In this document: one piece after another, positions 26,559 through 36,345 of the stretch
Position numbering within the stretch: position 1 is the stretch's first letter
Layout of the letters: every line of letters starts with the position of its first letter
From: Verrucomicrobiota bacterium
Lineage (GTDB): Bacteria; Verrucomicrobiota; Kiritimatiellia; SS1-B-03-39; UBA6053
Direction of reading: 5' to 3'
Assembly: GCA_020831635.1 (NCBI GenBank)
Contig: JAFIGC010000003.1
Span: forward strand, 1-64,000
DNA: 64,000 bases
The notes under the pieces: model-generated
Told to the model about the DNA's origin: nothing
Database searches by the model: none
Seen by the model: only the letters and a program-made list of their open reading frames with translations
Made by a program: the position numbers and the translations under genes

Positions 26559-27275
26559 TTACGGCTCTTCGGGAGGGGGGGGAAGGCGGTCATGCACCTT
26601 ACGAAGAATCAATGGGGATGAGATATGAACGCCATCAAAAATCATTACAAAATACCGTAAATCAGGGTTGTGCCCCCAAACACTTGAAAAGACAAGCCGC
26701 ATTTGGCCGTCAATCGTTGCCCCGAGTTGAATGTCCAAATCCTTCCGATTCCGTTGCCATGTTCGATTCGAGAAGGTTTTGCCCTGCCCGCTGGGAAGCA
26801 ATTCCGTCTCATCATCTAGCAAAATCCGAACATCATGACTGGAAAAATTGAAAAACCGGTAATCCCCGGTTTGAATTTCGTTGAATGAAGCGGGAAACGC
26901 CAGCAGCCGCAAGGGACCGTCTGCCTGTTTCCGAGTGAGCAGCAGGACACGACCAGCTCCCTCGGGCAACTGTACGCTCGCAACGGGAGTTGCCGTGGAA
27001 ACGGCTCCACCCGGAGCTAACGAAGCAGGCATAGTGGCCTCCGGACTGTCGAAAAGTTGCAAGTCACGCGGTCCTCGATAGGACATTGGCGGTCCGAGTC
27101 CCCCGCCAACACTTCGGAACTCAACGGGCTTTTCACCATTCCAAAAATATAACCCTCCAACGGCATCATCCACGGACAAGGTAATGATTTCCGTGCGAAG
27201 GCCAACCGAGTCCTCTGCCTGCACATAAAAAAAGGGGCACAGGACCAGCGTCAAAAAAAACAGGATAATTTTCAA
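26559..27275 (-). CDS. Secreted hypothetical protein paired with Verru_Chthon protein A
   Basis: A 238-residue protein with a clear N-terminal signal peptide (MKIILFFLTLVLCPFFYVQA). The remainder is beta-rich with repeated Gly/Pro turns and a proline-ended C-terminus (RLPPPPEEP). Its start lies inside the end of the upstream Verru_Chthon gene, with a 4-base overlap, so translation is coupled. Family unrecognised. It is probably a periplasmic or surface partner in the same cassette. Confidence 0.6.
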   Translation of the reverse strand: MKIILFFLTLVLCPFFYVQAEDSVGLRTEIITLSVDDAVGGLYFWNGEKPVEFRSVGGGLGPPMSYRGPRDLQLFDSPEATMPASLAPGGAVSTATPVASVQLPEGAGRVLLLTRKQADGPLRLLAFPASFNEIQTGDYRFFNFSSHDVRILLDDETELLPSGQGKTFSNRTWQRNRKDLDIQLGATIDGQMRLVFSSVWGHNPDLRYFVMIFDGVHISSPLILRKVHDRLPPPPEEP

Positions 27276-30200
27276 TTTGCATCCTCCAACTCCGAGGAAT
27301 CGAGCCAGCGAAACGCCACCATTTCAAATCGACGCCCGAAGCGTTCATTCAAAGGGTGCAACGTATCATCCACCGGATTTCTCCAAGGCTCGTCACTGGG
27401 CTCCACGTATTCGGCCGTGCGTTGAACCACGGCTTCGCACCAAACCCTTGCGGTGGGTGACTCACCATTTCCCCCCAATTCACTGTATGCCCGGATGACA
27501 AAGGTGTCCGAACGGGCGGATAGGATTGGAGCCAAGGCCTGTAACAAATCGCCTTGCAACAAATAGGACGCGTATCCGACGGCTTCGCTTTCACCATCCA
27601 TCGCGGCATGAAAATGATTGCCCCTTGGCCGCATGGCCGTCCCGCCGATGGAATCGGGCAGGTCCCCGCCCTGAACGTTCACGGTCCGGTCCAGCGCCGC
27701 CTGCAGGGCTCCTTTGCGTTGATGATCCGGATTGCTGCTGTCAGGATGCCGGTTCACAAATTCCGCCATGGAACGGAAAGGTCCCCGGGCTTCAACTTCC
27801 TCCACAATGGCTTCCGCCAACGCATCCAATTCGCTCGAGGTCAGTTTGCGCCATCCTCTCCAAAAGCCTTCGTGACCCTGCTCCCCGGACTCAAAAGATT
27901 GCGCCGAAATCACATGCCCGAATCGATTGAAGCGAATGGCTTCGGGGCTTTCCCAAGACATGGTGGCGCCGGAGGTCACATTCACCACAGGCAATTCGGC
28001 GGTGACCATGGAGGACAAGACCGCTTTCCATGCCGTTTTCGAAGTCGAGTTCACATTAAAGGCGCCCATCACGCGAATGCGTGAAGAAAGCGCTTCCGCG
28101 CCCCGCTGGCCGTTTGTCCCGGCGGAAGCCAGCACTTGATCCAAAGACGGCTCTCCACGGATCGGAACATAAACCATACGCGGGTTGGGCAGTCGGTCCA
28201 GCCGGCCCTGGAATGCGGCGTCAAAGCTGTTTCCACCACCCACGTAGTCGGGTGCCATGGTAGAAAAAAACATTTCGTCCCAAATTCTTTCATTCACATC
28301 AAAACTGATATCGTAAAGATCCAAGCCTTGAATACCGTTATAATTCTGTGCGACGGTTTGATTCAGGGGAATGCGCACGTTGGCATATGAATTCCCGGCC
28401 ACAAAACCCGGTTCAAAAGAGTAACGACCCAATTGGGCATGCTGGAACTGCCCCACGGACACCAATGGGGCTTTGGGCACATCGAAAAGCGGTACATGCG
28501 TTTGCCCTGTGGTGGTCGTTGATGCCCCCATAAACCCCTGGTATCGGCCAGAACCGTTCCAGCTTTGCGGTGCTTCATTGCCTTGCAGAGCCTGGGCAAC
28601 CAGTCCGCGATTTCCTGGCCCCTCCCCCATCAGAGGTCCAACGTAATTCCACCCATCGGGGGCCGTTGGCCCAAAAGCTTGCTGACCGTCCCATGCCGAG
28701 TTCCACACCAAAGCCCGGGGATCTGTATCTACCCACCCTCGCACCCGCTGCTCGGGATCCTCTGTTTGCGTGGTCGTCCGCAAATGAAAAGACCATGTGG
28801 ACAAGTGTTCGGCATTCGTAGCCAAATCATCCACCTGAAAAGGGGGAAATAAAGTTTGGCCATTTCGAATGGGTTGCGGAATGACAAAATCCGACGCACC
28901 AGCCGCTTGATTGGCGACGCCTCCGTTCCAAAGCCCGGTGTACCGACTCATAAAAACGTCGCTTTGGTTACTCCCGGCAGGCCTGGATTTGAAAGTGATC
29001 CATGACATCGCGGTCTTCTCACTCAACCCGAAACCCGCGTTCTGTGTGTCAGGATGATGGGTGTCTTGCATATACACGTCCAAGATCTCAACCGTGGAAC
29101 CCGGAAGAACCTTTAACGCACTCGTTTGACTGGTTCCACTCACAAAATTCACCAAAATATATCCATCGCTTGACCAGTTGGATGTCAAATCAACTGCACG
29201 AATTCGGCCATGCGATGGCGTATCAGTTTGGTCATTGGGTTGGTCCACGGAGAACAAACGTACCTCACCAGGCTGAAAGGTCACATTTCGGGCCCAAAGC
29301 TGCATCCAACGCTCACTCCCGACGGCACCGGACCAAAAACGACGCAAAAAGCAGATATGTTCATCCACCGATCCATTCGGTTGCGTCACCCGGATCTTCA
29401 CCATGGGCGTGGCCAACCATTCAAAACGGTAACTGTTTGAGGCAATGCTCACGTTGTAGGGATTCCAAATCCCGATCAATGGTTTGAGTTGCATTTGCAT
29501 CTCGTACCCGGGTCCAATTACTTCTTCAATTCCCTCCGCCGGGTTGGCGGGCGTATGAACCATGGTTGTGGGTTCGGCCGTCAGCCGAATACCAAATCTC
29601 AAATGGGACAGTACGGGCTGCACACTTGAATTGGTATGTTGAATATCGTTTTCATGAGCCCCATCGTCTTCGTTTTCATAGGGAAGCCAATCATGGTCCC
29701 GTAAATGCGATGCCACTCTGGGATAGACCCCCACCATCGAAATCGTGTTGGATGCATTCACAGCACGCCAGAGACGACCATAATGCCAGAGAATCCCCAA
29801 GTTGGGTCCTGGACGCAAATTGACGTAACCCGCATTCCCTCCAATGCGGTCGGTGAGAAAGAACCGATCCTCATTAAACACTTGGTTTTCTGGAAATGCG
29901 AAAATATCCGCGTTATAATGGTTTGGAACTTGGTTTCGGTTTGGGCGCGCCCCCATGTAGTAGTCCACCAATTCCGTTTCTTCCATGGACCGGTCCAATA
30001 CCACCGACCAGTCCGTTTTCAGCCCCCCGTCTTTCACATTGACGGGTAACCCATAGCCAAAAACCGTCAAATCATGAAACAGCGTACGAGACTGCACCCC
30101 TTGAATGGCCATACCAAGGGTGTCTCTGGAACTGAACCGATCCAGCATGGCATTATTTCCGCGTTCAAACAACATGCTGTTGCTGTAGCCAGTCAAAGGA

Positions 30201-30871
30201 TTGGGTGTTTCGTCATCAAAAGGTGCACCCAAAGAGAGGAAATCGGGTTCGGATGGACTTTGGGCCCGTACACTGCGTTCACCTTGGGCAGATGGATTGT
30301 CATTGGGTTTCACTACATCCACACGGGCTTTGACCCCCTCGTCTCCCACCCACCAAGCGATGCGATTGTTAGTTCCCGGCAGTCCAACCAATTCGGCTTG
30401 AACGGCCCTTGAATTGGCATCCGTAGGGTCGGCAGGAACCAATGTCACTGCAGCCTCCGACAAATTCGCACTGGGATTCACATCCATTCCGCCACTCACC
30501 AACCAACTGGGTGCGGCATCATCGGGGGACCAAACCCCGGTCCAATGCGGGTGGGTGGTGTTGCCGGAAGCGGCGGCGGTGGAGGTCACCCGCTGGTCCG
30601 CACCCGCGCGCAACTGGAGTTCGCCAATGGCCAGTTCCATCGCCAGGCGCGCATGGCTGCGGGCCTGTAATTCCTGCTGATGGTTGGTCACCCCTCGCAA
30701 TTCCATGCGCACCACGGTCACGAAGGTCAGGGTCATGACCAACAACAAACTGATGACCAACAGGGTGACCAGCAGGGCCGAACCCTCGGACCGTGGGCGG
30801 GGTTCACGTGCCTTTTGCCGAGGAATATAGAAGGAAGTTTTGTCGAAAAAGCTCTTTTTTGGGTAAATCAT
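27272..30871 (-). CDS. Verru_Chthon cassette protein A-like large surface protein (1,199 aa)
   Basis: The N-terminus carries a membrane segment (ALLVTLLVISLLLVMTLTFVTVV) after an arginine-rich tail, with a following helix resembling pilin-type prepilin segments (RSHARLAMELAIGELQLRAGADQRV). The rest is a very long extracellular part rich in Asn, Gly and Thr. The N-terminal pattern matches Verru_Chthon cassette protein A, found in Verrucomicrobiota, usually in multi-gene cassettes. Cassette partners B-D are not seen here. The role is unknown, though a type II/IV-like secretion link is suspected. Confidence 0.72.
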   Translation of the reverse strand: MIYPKKSFFDKTSFYIPRQKAREPRPRSEGSALLVTLLVISLLLVMTLTFVTVVRMELRGVTNHQQELQARSHARLAMELAIGELQLRAGADQRVTSTAAASGNTTHPHWTGVWSPDDAAPSWLVSGGMDVNPSANLSEAAVTLVPADPTDANSRAVQAELVGLPGTNNRIAWWVGDEGVKARVDVVKPNDNPSAQGERSVRAQSPSEPDFLSLGAPFDDETPNPLTGYSNSMLFERGNNAMLDRFSSRDTLGMAIQGVQSRTLFHDLTVFGYGLPVNVKDGGLKTDWSVVLDRSMEETELVDYYMGARPNRNQVPNHYNADIFAFPENQVFNEDRFFLTDRIGGNAGYVNLRPGPNLGILWHYGRLWRAVNASNTISMVGVYPRVASHLRDHDWLPYENEDDGAHENDIQHTNSSVQPVLSHLRFGIRLTAEPTTMVHTPANPAEGIEEVIGPGYEMQMQLKPLIGIWNPYNVSIASNSYRFEWLATPMVKIRVTQPNGSVDEHICFLRRFWSGAVGSERWMQLWARNVTFQPGEVRLFSVDQPNDQTDTPSHGRIRAVDLTSNWSSDGYILVNFVSGTSQTSALKVLPGSTVEILDVYMQDTHHPDTQNAGFGLSEKTAMSWITFKSRPAGSNQSDVFMSRYTGLWNGGVANQAAGASDFVIPQPIRNGQTLFPPFQVDDLATNAEHLSTWSFHLRTTTQTEDPEQRVRGWVDTDPRALVWNSAWDGQQAFGPTAPDGWNYVGPLMGEGPGNRGLVAQALQGNEAPQSWNGSGRYQGFMGASTTTTGQTHVPLFDVPKAPLVSVGQFQHAQLGRYSFEPGFVAGNSYANVRIPLNQTVAQNYNGIQGLDLYDISFDVNERIWDEMFFSTMAPDYVGGGNSFDAAFQGRLDRLPNPRMVYVPIRGEPSLDQVLASAGTNGQRGAEALSSRIRVMGAFNVNSTSKTAWKAVLSSMVTAELPVVNVTSGATMSWESPEAIRFNRFGHVISAQSFESGEQGHEGFWRGWRKLTSSELDALAEAIVEEVEARGPFRSMAEFVNRHPDSSNPDHQRKGALQAALDRTVNVQGGDLPDSIGGTAMRPRGNHFHAAMDGESEAVGYASYLLQGDLLQALAPILSARSDTFVIRAYSELGGNGESPTARVWCEAVVQRTAEYVEPSDEPWRNPVDDTLHPLNERFGRRFEMVAFRWLDSSELEDAN

Positions 30872-30889
30872 TTATCTATCCTACCCTAT

Positions 30890-30919
30890 TTGACTGAAAT
30901 ATGTGCGTCATTCCATATA
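30890..30919 (+). promoter_or_regulatory. Possible promoter of the XylR-like gene
   Basis: TTGACT at 30890-30895 and CATATA at 30914-30919 are spaced by 18 bases, upstream of the ATG at 30960. It lies in the 88-base divergent spacer with the Verru_Chthon gene. It is a weak match at -10, so this is a guess. Confidence 0.3.
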
Positions 30920-30959
30920 TAAGATTGCGTCAAAAACGAATCCGTGTCATACTCCATCC

Positions 30960-32075
30960 ATGAAGAAAGTACGCGTCATGTCGCCCTATGAGGGTAGTCT
31001 GGGCCTCAAGATGATTGAGGGCATCGCCGAATACATGCGCCTGCACGAAGCCTGGCAATTGGATATTCCTGGAGTGACGGACAGTCGGCAATGGCCGGAT
31101 GTAAACGAATGGGAGGGCGACGGCATCATTCTTCCCGTGGTTCTCAAATCCACTTTGGAGTCCTTGACCCGCATCAAGATCCCATTTGTGAACATCACCG
31201 TCCGTCCCGGCGTCCCCACTGTGCAAAACGACAATCATGCCATGGGCAGAATGGCGGCGGAACATCTTCTGGCCCAAGGCTATCGGAATTTTGCCATGAT
31301 TACGAATCGGCACATGCCTTTTGCCGTACAACGATGCGAGGGCTTCGCGGAACATCTCCGCGAAAAGGGCTGGCCCGTGGAAATGATCGACACCCATCAA
31401 TCTCCCGGGGAAATCCGCGACCATTTTTCCCGGCGCCGATCCCGGAAAGACGCCTTTCCCATGGGCGTATTGATCTATTCGGATTTAATTTCCCCCACGG
31501 TATATCAGGAAATCCAGGCCCTGGATTACAGCATCCCCGAACAGGTGGCCGTCATCGGCATGGACGACCGGCTCATCGGCCTCACCCTTTCCCCCACGCT
31601 GACCTCGGTGGTGCCCGATGGTTTCCGTCTGGGTTTTCGGGCCGCGGAAATGCTCCACATGCAGTTCCAGGGGCAAAGGCCGCCCGATGCGCCCATCCTG
31701 ATTCCGCCCATGGGCATCAACGAACGGGGCTCCACCCATGCCTTTGGTTTCGAAGACGAGCATGTGGCCGCGGCCCTGAAACTCATTCGCGAACACGCCA
31801 AAACCGGCATGTTGGTGGACGAAGTGGTGCGAAAGGTTCATCTCAGCAGGCGTAATCTGGAGCGGCGGTTTGAAAAGAACATCGGCCACACCATGTGGCG
31901 TGAAATGCGGCGGGTTCAAATCGAACACGTGAAAAACCTGCTGGTATCCACGCAATGGCCCATCAAGAGAGTCGCCAAAGCCAGCGCTTTTCCCCAGCCC
32001 TCCCGCCTCACGAAAATTTTCAGGGAAGAAACCGGCGAAACGCCCCTCGCCTATCGAAAACGGCATCAGCATTGA
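30960..32075 (+). CDS. XylR-like transcriptional regulator (LacI-type sensor domain plus AraC HTH)
   Basis: A 371-residue protein. Residues 1-260 look like a periplasmic-binding-type sensor, with VNITVRPGVPTVQNDNHAMG and VIGMDDRLIGLTLSPTLTSVV, the last being typical of the LacI/GalR sensor. The last 100 residues are an AraC DNA-binding domain with LVDEVVRKVHLSRRNLERRF and IKRVAKASAFPQPSRLTKIFR. This arrangement matches XylR-type sugar-responsive activators. The ATG at 30960 is chosen over an upstream in-frame GTG. It is divergent from the Verru_Chthon gene, which it could regulate. Confidence 0.85.
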   Translation: MKKVRVMSPYEGSLGLKMIEGIAEYMRLHEAWQLDIPGVTDSRQWPDVNEWEGDGIILPVVLKSTLESLTRIKIPFVNITVRPGVPTVQNDNHAMGRMAAEHLLAQGYRNFAMITNRHMPFAVQRCEGFAEHLREKGWPVEMIDTHQSPGEIRDHFSRRRSRKDAFPMGVLIYSDLISPTVYQEIQALDYSIPEQVAVIGMDDRLIGLTLSPTLTSVVPDGFRLGFRAAEMLHMQFQGQRPPDAPILIPPMGINERGSTHAFGFEDEHVAAALKLIREHAKTGMLVDEVVRKVHLSRRNLERRFEKNIGHTMWREMRRVQIEHVKNLLVSTQWPIKRVAKASAFPQPSRLTKIFREETGETPLAYRKRHQH

Positions 32076-32204
32076 GTTTGGCGCTGTGTTTCCCGCCCCA
32101 TCCATCCTTGACCATTCCGATGGATGGCGTAAGCATACATGCATGAATCCCGACGCACAACATACGGGACAACCGCCCTTATTTTCCAACCTTCCTCTAA
32201 AACC

Positions 32205-33416
32205 ATGCCTACGCTCCCCCCCCTTTCCGGAAACATGCTCATCGCCCAAAGTGGCGGCCCCACCGCCGTGATCAACCAAACCCTGGTGGGGGCGGTGCTC
32301 GAAGCCCGAAATCATCCCGAAATCAAAAAGGTTTTTGGCGCCATGCACGGCATTCAAGGCATTCTCGACGAGAATTTCGTGGACTTGGGCAAGGAAACCC
32401 CGGCAAACCTCGAACGCGTGGCCCAAACCCCGTCTTCCGCCCTCGGTTCGGTCCGCAAAAAACCCACCGCCGAAGATTGCGCCGCCATTTTCGAAGTGCT
32501 CCGCAAAAACGACATCCGCTATTTTTTCTATATCGGCGGCAATGATTCGGCGGAAACCACCCACATCATTCACGAACACGCCCGCAAGGCCAAGTTCGAG
32601 TTCCGCTGCTTCCACCTCTGCAAAACCATCGACAACGATTTGCGCCAGAACGACCACACCCCCGGCTTTGGCAGCGCCGCGAAATTCGTCGCCTGCGCGT
32701 TCATGGGCGACAACCAGGACAACCGGGCCCTGGGCGGTGTGAAGATCAACATCATCATGGGTCGCCATGCGGGCTTCCTCACCGCCGCCTCCGCCCTCGC
32801 CCGGGTGTACCCCGATGACGGCCCCCATTTGATCTACCTGCCCGAACGCCCCTTCTCCATGGACCAATTTTGCGAGGACGTCAAAAAGGTGATGGACAAA
32901 ACCGGACGCTGCGTGGTCGCGGTCAGCGAAGGCGTATGCGACGGAAAAGGTACCCCCATCATCGCCGCCTTCACAAAGGAAGTGGACAGCCACGGCAACA
33001 TCCAGCTTTCCGGAAACGGCGCCCTCGGCGATTTGCTCGCCGATGAATTGAAAAAACGCACCGGCATCCGGCGCGTGCGGGCCGACACCTTCGGCTATCT
33101 GCAACGCTCTTTCCCTGGCCTGGTTTCGGAAACCGACGCCGCCGAAGCGCGCGAAGTGGGCGCCAGCGGGGTGCGGTTTTCGGTCAAGGAACACGAAAAC
33201 GGCAGCGTCGCCATTCAACGGAAAAAAACGAAAAAATACGGTGTTGATTTTGTGCGCGTTCCCCTGAAATCCGTGGCCAAGGATACCCGTCACATGCCCG
33301 CCGCCCATATCAACAAAGCCGGAAATGACGTCACCAAGGCCTTTGTCGATTACGTCACCCCCATCGTGGGCAAGCTCCCGGAAATGGGACGGCTCAAGAA
33401 CCACCCCGTCAAATAA
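32205..33416 (+). CDS. pfp: Diphosphate-dependent 6-phosphofructokinase
   Basis: PFK family member of 403 residues with MLIAQSGGPTAVINQTL at the start, GGNDS at residues 111-115, KTIDND at 140-145 and MGRHAGFL at 185-192. The Lys before TIDND (K140) and the D114 pair point to the PPi-dependent type, which reversibly interconverts fructose 6-phosphate and fructose 1,6-bisphosphate. The residue that is usually Asp in GGD is Asn here (N113). The start is ATG 32205; an upstream in-frame ATG at 32139 seems too distant. Confidence 0.82.
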   Translation: MPTLPPLSGNMLIAQSGGPTAVINQTLVGAVLEARNHPEIKKVFGAMHGIQGILDENFVDLGKETPANLERVAQTPSSALGSVRKKPTAEDCAAIFEVLRKNDIRYFFYIGGNDSAETTHIIHEHARKAKFEFRCFHLCKTIDNDLRQNDHTPGFGSAAKFVACAFMGDNQDNRALGGVKINIIMGRHAGFLTAASALARVYPDDGPHLIYLPERPFSMDQFCEDVKKVMDKTGRCVVAVSEGVCDGKGTPIIAAFTKEVDSHGNIQLSGNGALGDLLADELKKRTGIRRVRADTFGYLQRSFPGLVSETDAAEAREVGASGVRFSVKEHENGSVAIQRKKTKKYGVDFVRVPLKSVAKDTRHMPAAHINKAGNDVTKAFVDYVTPIVGKLPEMGRLKNHPVK

Positions 33417-33428
33417 GACCCAACAATC

Positions 33429-34151
33429 ATGCAAATGCTCCGCTTCCCCATATTCCTCGGACTCCTCGGCCTCGCATTCGGGGTTGTCCGGGCCGATGCC
33501 GAACCCGAAACCGGGCAGGAACTGATGTGGGAAGTTCGGGCCCGCCTGCCACCCATGCCGCTTCGGCTCACCGGGTTCATTCGCACCCGGGAGGGCCGGC
33601 GCAACATTGACCGGGCTCTGGTGAGTGAGTTGCGGTTTGGTGAAGTCGTCCCGCACATGCGCTTCGAGTTGGCCGACGGCTTTGGCGAAACCCTGACCAC
33701 CGCCCGCATCAGCTGGCCGGAGGGCACCCCGCATTTCCAACAATGGGATGCGGAGGGCGAACCCATCCCCGAAACGGACCCCGCCGACGAAATCGCCGAA
33801 ACCGGGCTGACCTGGTCGGACCTGAGTCTGGATTTCCTGTGGTGGGAAGGCGCGGAAATCACCGGGCGCGAACGCATCAAAACCCGCCCCGCCCATGTGG
33901 TCGAGATCCCCGCACCCGAATCCCACCCCCACCTCACGGCGGTACGGCTCTGGATCGACACCAGCGCGCTGTTCATCGTCCGGGCCCAATTGATCGGGCC
34001 GGAGGGGGCGAATGTGAAACGCATCGACGTGGACAGCATCGTCGAAGTGCGCGAAGGCATGTGGATGGTCAAGGACCTGATTATCCGCGACCAGAAAAAC
34101 AACCGCAGAATGGGCATTCGCTTCGAAGACGTGGAAGAACTTGAAGAATAG
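33429..34151 (+). CDS. LolA-like outer-membrane lipoprotein-sorting protein
   Basis: A 240-residue periplasmic protein with a signal peptide (LRFPIFLGLLGLAFGVVRA) and an all-beta body. The end, VDSIVEVREGMWMVKDLIIRDQKNNRR, is like the outer-membrane lipoprotein-sorting (LolA/MucB fold) proteins that carry lipids or lipoproteins. It starts 13 bases after the pfp stop and 16 bases before the next gene, so probably belongs to a three-gene run with the acetyltransferase and lipoprotein. The cargo is unknown. Confidence 0.55.
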   Translation: MQMLRFPIFLGLLGLAFGVVRADAEPETGQELMWEVRARLPPMPLRLTGFIRTREGRRNIDRALVSELRFGEVVPHMRFELADGFGETLTTARISWPEGTPHFQQWDAEGEPIPETDPADEIAETGLTWSDLSLDFLWWEGAEITGRERIKTRPAHVVEIPAPESHPHLTAVRLWIDTSALFIVRAQLIGPEGANVKRIDVDSIVEVREGMWMVKDLIIRDQKNNRRMGIRFEDVEELEE

Positions 34152-34167
34152 CCCGAAAAGGAACCCC

Positions 34168-35295
34168 ATGCTGATATCAAGGACCTTAAGACTCTTTTTG
34201 GACAGCATTGGCCGCCGCGAGGAATATGAATTCTATCTGAAAAAATTCCAGGCGGAACAGTCTGTGTGCTTTGCCCTGGTGGCGCCGGACACCGCCGCCG
34301 TGGAGCAATCGGGTGACCTGATGACCTTCGACCTGCAGTTTCTGCTGCGGCTGGAACTCACGCCGCTCATGGTCTTGGCGGGCTTGGACGCCACCCGAAA
34401 CGCCCATGAATTGAGCGCCTACGGCGATTACGAGGTTCTGGCCGATCTCGCCCCCGACGCACCGGAATCCACTTGGCGCGAACGGTTGAAACACGCCTAC
34501 GCGCGGGAACGCATCCCCATCCTGCTTTTGCCGGAAACCGAACTGGGGGACGCGGTGGAAGCCCTAACGCCCCGAATTGCAAAACGCATCCACCTCCTCC
34601 GCGTTCAAGGCATGTTGCGGGCCACGGACGAAGAAAAAATCTTTTATCACTACACCCATCGCGTCAATCCCCACGTGCTGGCCGAGCGGGATCGGCCCGC
34701 CGTGCAGCTCGGGGAGCGATGGTTGCGGCACGATCCCAGTCTGCACATCAGCGTCGCCTCCCCCCTGCACCTCCTGCAGGAAATGTTTACCGTGCGCGGC
34801 ATGGGCAGCATCATTCGCCCCGGAAGCACGCTGGAGCACCATACGAGTTTGGAGGCCATCGACGTGAACCGTTTGGCCCTGTTGATGCGGGAAGCCTTCG
34901 GCAAAGCCCTCCGCGACCCCGAATCGCTTCGCGCCGCCAGCGACATTTACCTGGAAACACGCTATCGGGGGGCGGTGGTGTTGGAATCCCACCCCGCCGG
35001 AAAATACCTCTCGAAATTCGCGGTGGGCACCGAAGCCCGGGGCGAAGGTCTTGCCCAGGAACTCTGGCAAGAAGCCTGTGCGCCCCAACCCGCCCTCTTT
35101 TGGCGCTCGCGCAGCAACAACCCCATCAACCAGTGGTACGAACGCCATGCCGGCGGACACCATCGCGAAGGCGACTGGACCCTATTCTGGAAGGGGGTTC
35201 GACCCGAACAACTGCCCGAAATCATCCGCTATGCCCTGGAGAGGCCCGGCGATTTCGTGGAAGCGCCACAAACCTCAAACCCTATGTCCACATGA
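34168..35295 (+). CDS. N-acetylglutamate synthase-like protein (degenerate AAK plus NAT domain)
   Basis: A 375-residue protein. The C-terminal half is the NAT (DUF619-like) acetyltransferase domain of NAGS and NAGK-NAGS proteins: MGSIIRPGSTLEHHT, LSKFAVGTEARGEGLAQELW, LFWRSRSNNPINQWYERH. The N-terminal half is in the place of an amino-acid kinase domain but shows no glycine-rich nucleotide loop, so it is likely inactive or regulatory. It would make N-acetylglutamate for arginine synthesis. AAGGA precedes the ATG at 34168. The last codons overlap the lipoprotein start as ATGA. Confidence 0.65.
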   Translation: MLISRTLRLFLDSIGRREEYEFYLKKFQAEQSVCFALVAPDTAAVEQSGDLMTFDLQFLLRLELTPLMVLAGLDATRNAHELSAYGDYEVLADLAPDAPESTWRERLKHAYARERIPILLLPETELGDAVEALTPRIAKRIHLLRVQGMLRATDEEKIFYHYTHRVNPHVLAERDRPAVQLGERWLRHDPSLHISVASPLHLLQEMFTVRGMGSIIRPGSTLEHHTSLEAIDVNRLALLMREAFGKALRDPESLRAASDIYLETRYRGAVVLESHPAGKYLSKFAVGTEARGEGLAQELWQEACAPQPALFWRSRSNNPINQWYERHAGGHHREGDWTLFWKGVRPEQLPEIIRYALERPGDFVEAPQTSNPMST

Positions 35296-36182
35296 GATCA
35301 CAATGCCGACTTTTTCTCCCGCTCCTGCTTTTGCTTTTGGGCGGCTGCTTCACCCGTGAAACCCGCATCCTCTTGGAGGAGGACGGCAGTGGCGTCTTGG
35401 AAATCGTCACCACCGCCCGCAAAGCCTTGTTGGACTATGCCCGGGCCCATGTGGACATGCCGCCCGAGGAGTGGTGGTTCAGCGAACCCGTCCTCACCCA
35501 AGCCGCCAAACAGTATGGCCAAGGCGTGCAATATCTGGACCACGAAATCACCCCCTTGGACGATGGAAAAAAATTCAAGGTACGGTACCGCTTCGAGGAT
35601 GTGTCCCAACTCGATATCCGCGTCGATACCGACGCCCCCTTTTATCTCACCCCTCCCGGCAAACAACAGGATCATCGGCCCCGCTTCAGATTGGTGATGC
35701 GCGACAATGTTTTCACCGTGCAAGTTCCGCCCGCCTCTTTGCGTACCCGTTCCTCCACGCAAGCCCGGGTCCGGGTGGACGCCCCCAAAGCCCAAGCCCA
35801 ACGAAAAGAGAGGCTCGAGCAGGACCTTCGCAACCTCATGCGCCACGGCAACCCCTTCAAACTCACGGGCAAGGAAAGCGCCGAAGAAATGGTCAAAGCC
35901 TTGGCGGAGGGCATGCGCTTTCAAATCCAAGTGCAACTGCCCGGACCGGTGTTGGCTTCGAATGCCCGCACTCTCAAGGCTAGCGTGGAAGGCGAGGAAG
36001 CGGAAAGCGCCCCCGTCGTCACGCTTTTCTCCTTGGACGCCATGAAAGTTCTGGAAGACAAATCCGCCATGGAAAAAGCCACGGAAGGCGAGATTCATCG
36101 CATCGGATGGAGCGAATTGATCCGCCTCCCCGGGGTCTCCGGCGAACACACCGGCCCGGTACACATTCATTTGCGCCCTTGA
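35292..36182 (+). CDS. Hypothetical lipoprotein (296 aa)
   Basis: The signal peptide ends in the lipobox LLGGC, with C19 as the lipidated residue. The mature part is charged, with an early EEDGSGVLEIVTTA segment and a helical middle rich in Lys, Arg and Glu. It overlaps the previous gene by ATGA. It is likely anchored to a membrane on the periplasmic side. No family is recognised. Confidence 0.65.
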   Translation: MRSQCRLFLPLLLLLLGGCFTRETRILLEEDGSGVLEIVTTARKALLDYARAHVDMPPEEWWFSEPVLTQAAKQYGQGVQYLDHEITPLDDGKKFKVRYRFEDVSQLDIRVDTDAPFYLTPPGKQQDHRPRFRLVMRDNVFTVQVPPASLRTRSSTQARVRVDAPKAQAQRKERLEQDLRNLMRHGNPFKLTGKESAEEMVKALAEGMRFQIQVQLPGPVLASNARTLKASVEGEEAESAPVVTLFSLDAMKVLEDKSAMEKATEGEIHRIGWSELIRLPGVSGEHTGPVHIHLRP

Positions 36183-36220
36183 GAAAGCAGAGTTTCATTT
36201 GAGGTCTGCTCTTATGAAAC

Positions 36221-36320
36221 CTTTCGTGGTTCCTTTTTCAACCACGAAAAGCACGAAATTTCACGAAATGAATAAAGCCCCCCCATCTTGAGAACCTTTT
36301 TCGTGCCTTTCGTGGTTCTT
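36221..36320. repeat. Spacer of TTTCGTGGTT / AACCACGAAA repeats
   Basis: TTTCGTGGTTC occurs twice in direct orientation, and AACCACGAAAAGCACGAAA with related CACGAAAT words occurs in the opposite sense, within about 100 bases. The spacer separates the lipoprotein gene from the convergent ExbD operon. No terminator with a T run could be defined. Confidence 0.5.
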
Positions 36321-36345
36321 CCAATATTTGAGGTCTGGGAATCAA

